This document shows positions 63,295 to 64,000 of a stretch of 64,000 nucleotides of DNA, piece after piece. The notes beneath the pieces were generated by a model. That model did no database searches. It saw only the letters and a list, made by a program, of their open reading frames with translations, and had not been told where the DNA came from. The number at the start of each line of letters is the position of its first letter. Within the stretch, counting starts at the first letter, position 1. This stretch comes from Lutibacter agarilyticus (GTDB lineage Bacteria; Bacteroidota; Bacteroidia; Flavobacteriales; Flavobacteriaceae), in the NCBI RefSeq assembly GCF_900188235.1, contig NZ_FZNT01000011.1, forward strand, positions 62,001-126,000, in the 5' to 3' direction. The position numbers and the translations under genes were made by a program.

Positions 63295-63346
63295 TATGTC
63301 ATACAGAGTGTATGATTTTATTTAATAATTTTTAAAATTTAATACA

Positions 63347-63742
63347 ATGAGTATCAAATTTAAAACGGTGCAAATGGTGAATCCGCAAGACATCACTGCA
63401 CCAAGAAAGTTTTATGCAAAGGCTGCTAAGGCCAGCATAACAGATTTAGATGAGTTAGCAGAATTAGTTGCTTTTAATTCATCAATGAGTAAAACAGATT
63501 GCTTTGCAGTTTTAATGGGTCTTGAAACCTTTGTGGTTAGAGAGCTTGAACGTGGCAGAAATGTTCGTTTAGGGCAATTAGGTACCTACAAAATTGGACT
63601 GCAATCGGAAGGTAGAGATACCGAGGAAGAAGTTGATTTTACGGCGATTAAAAAAGCTAAAATCAATTTTACACCTGGTGTTGGTATTCGTAAAATGTTA
63701 AAACATTTAGAATACAAAAAAGCCCAAAATCAATCCGCATAG
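63347..63742 (+). CDS. HU/IHF-family DNA-binding protein (Bacteroidota HU-like type)
   Basis: 131 residues, longer than classical HU (about 90). After about 30 residues (MSIKFKTVQMVNPQD, FYAKAAKA) the HU fold follows: TDLDELAELVAFNSSMSKTDCFAVLMGLETFVVRELERG in separate helices, then GRNVRLGQLGTYKIGL at the start of the DNA-binding arm, and a C-terminal NFTPGVGIRKML. This is the form annotated in Bacteroidota as HU-related or histone-like. It bends or coats DNA and is encoded divergently from the polysaccharide locus, so it may influence it (inference). Confidence 0.92.
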   Translation: MSIKFKTVQMVNPQDITAPRKFYAKAAKASITDLDELAELVAFNSSMSKTDCFAVLMGLETFVVRELERGRNVRLGQLGTYKIGLQSEGRDTEEEVDFTAIKKAKINFTPGVGIRKMLKHLEYKKAQNQSA

Positions 63743-63761
63743 ATTTTGAGCTTAGCTTGCT

Positions 63762-63797
63762 AAAAAACTCTGAGTGTTTACGCACTCGGAGTTTTTT
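63762..63797 (+). terminator. intrinsic terminator after the HU-family gene
   Basis: Stem AAAAAACTCTGAGTG (63762-63776) with CACTCGGAGTTTTTT (63783-63797), one G-T pair and a 6-base loop, followed by a T-run. It begins 20 bases after the HU stop. Confidence 0.88.
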
Positions 63798-64000
63798 TAT
63801 TTAATAATTTTAGTCAAATTTACAGCAACAGTATGTTTATCACCAAATATTATTTAATATATTTTGTAAAAGTTTGTTAACAAAAGTTAATAAAAAATCC
63901 GCAAAACCCTAATTTTCAAGGGTTTTTAGGTTCAAATGGTAAACGTATTTTATACCTATATTTTAAAAAAATGTATGCGTTTGAAAGGTGTTGGAAATTT
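63798..64000. other. AT-rich tail of the window without a visible gene
   Basis: About 200 bases with no convincing frame. A small hairpin, AAAACCCT (63903-63910) with AGGGTTTT (63919-63926), is present and could be a weak terminator for transcription on either strand. Confidence 0.5.

Noticed and set aside
1-64000. tRNA or rRNA genes
   Set aside because: No cloverleaf with GTTCRANNC-type T-arm or rRNA-like GC-rich conserved stretch was noticed on either strand.

Overview
The window looks like chromosomal DNA of a marine or sediment-type Bacteroidota, most likely Flavobacteriaceae. Base composition is AT-rich, several genes have a TAnnTTTG box 25-70 bases upstream (the Bacteroidota -7 element), Shine-Dalgarno sequences are mostly lacking, and the gene set is typical of the family (TonB receptor with a carboxypeptidase-like N-terminal domain, a Bacteroidota-type HU, DUF5020, a split biotin carboxyltransferase operon). 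Genus cannot be fixed; a Lutibacter-, Polaribacter- or Tenacibaculum-like organism would fit.

Layout. 1-4.2 kb: end of a helical protein, purB, a small lipoprotein, a TerC-family protein and an AI-2E-family permease. 4.3-10.6 kb: a complete tripartite RND efflux operon (TolC-like, adaptor, pump), then two small proteins. 10.6-13.3 kb: a hidden small His/Cys protein that has no ATG, GTG or TTG start, and a TonB receptor with a His/Asp-rich loop, probably for a divalent metal. 13.3-17.0 kb (minus strand): a biotin-dependent carboxyltransferase set (12S-like, small subunit, 5S plus biotin carrier) with no sodium-pump subunit. 17.7-21.0 kb: uracil permease, purine permease and a Tsx-like outer membrane channel. 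21.3-26.2 kb: a compact NAD-linked [NiFe] hydrogenase operon, hoxF-hoxUY-hoxH-hoxW, in which HoxU and HoxY are one polypeptide. A YjbQ-family gene converges on it.

28.2-62.8 kb (minus strand): a surface polysaccharide locus of about 35 kb. It holds many glycosyltransferases (families 2 and 4, plus a fucosyltransferase-like one), the initiating phosphoglycosyltransferase, a Wzy/WaaL-type protein, neuB-neuC-neuA for a sialic-acid-like sugar, a second UDP-GlcNAc 2-epimerase, a deacetylase, a formyltransferase, an acyltransferase and a methyltransferase. No flippase or capsule exporter was seen. Most genes overlap or abut, suggesting one long transcription unit. It starts near a good -33/-7 promoter at 62968-62996, with four evenly spaced ATGCGCAT palindromes just upstream. 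The window ends with a divergent HU-family gene.

The most unusual content is repetitive. A 28-base palindrome family (GTC, 8-base arm, loop C[CT]TG[AT], complementary arm, CTCA) occurs with several different but internally complementary stems. It forms a 1.4 kb mosaic at 26.8-28.2 kb and sits in frame inside one glycosyltransferase (36272-38479), supplying about half of that protein. Two further palindrome families each bracket a small DUF559 (Vsr-like) endonuclease gene. This suggests a nuclease-linked palindrome system comparable in logic to REP/RAYT, which is inference. One family-2 glycosyltransferase (56967-57808) is split by a frameshift in a run of nine A residues.
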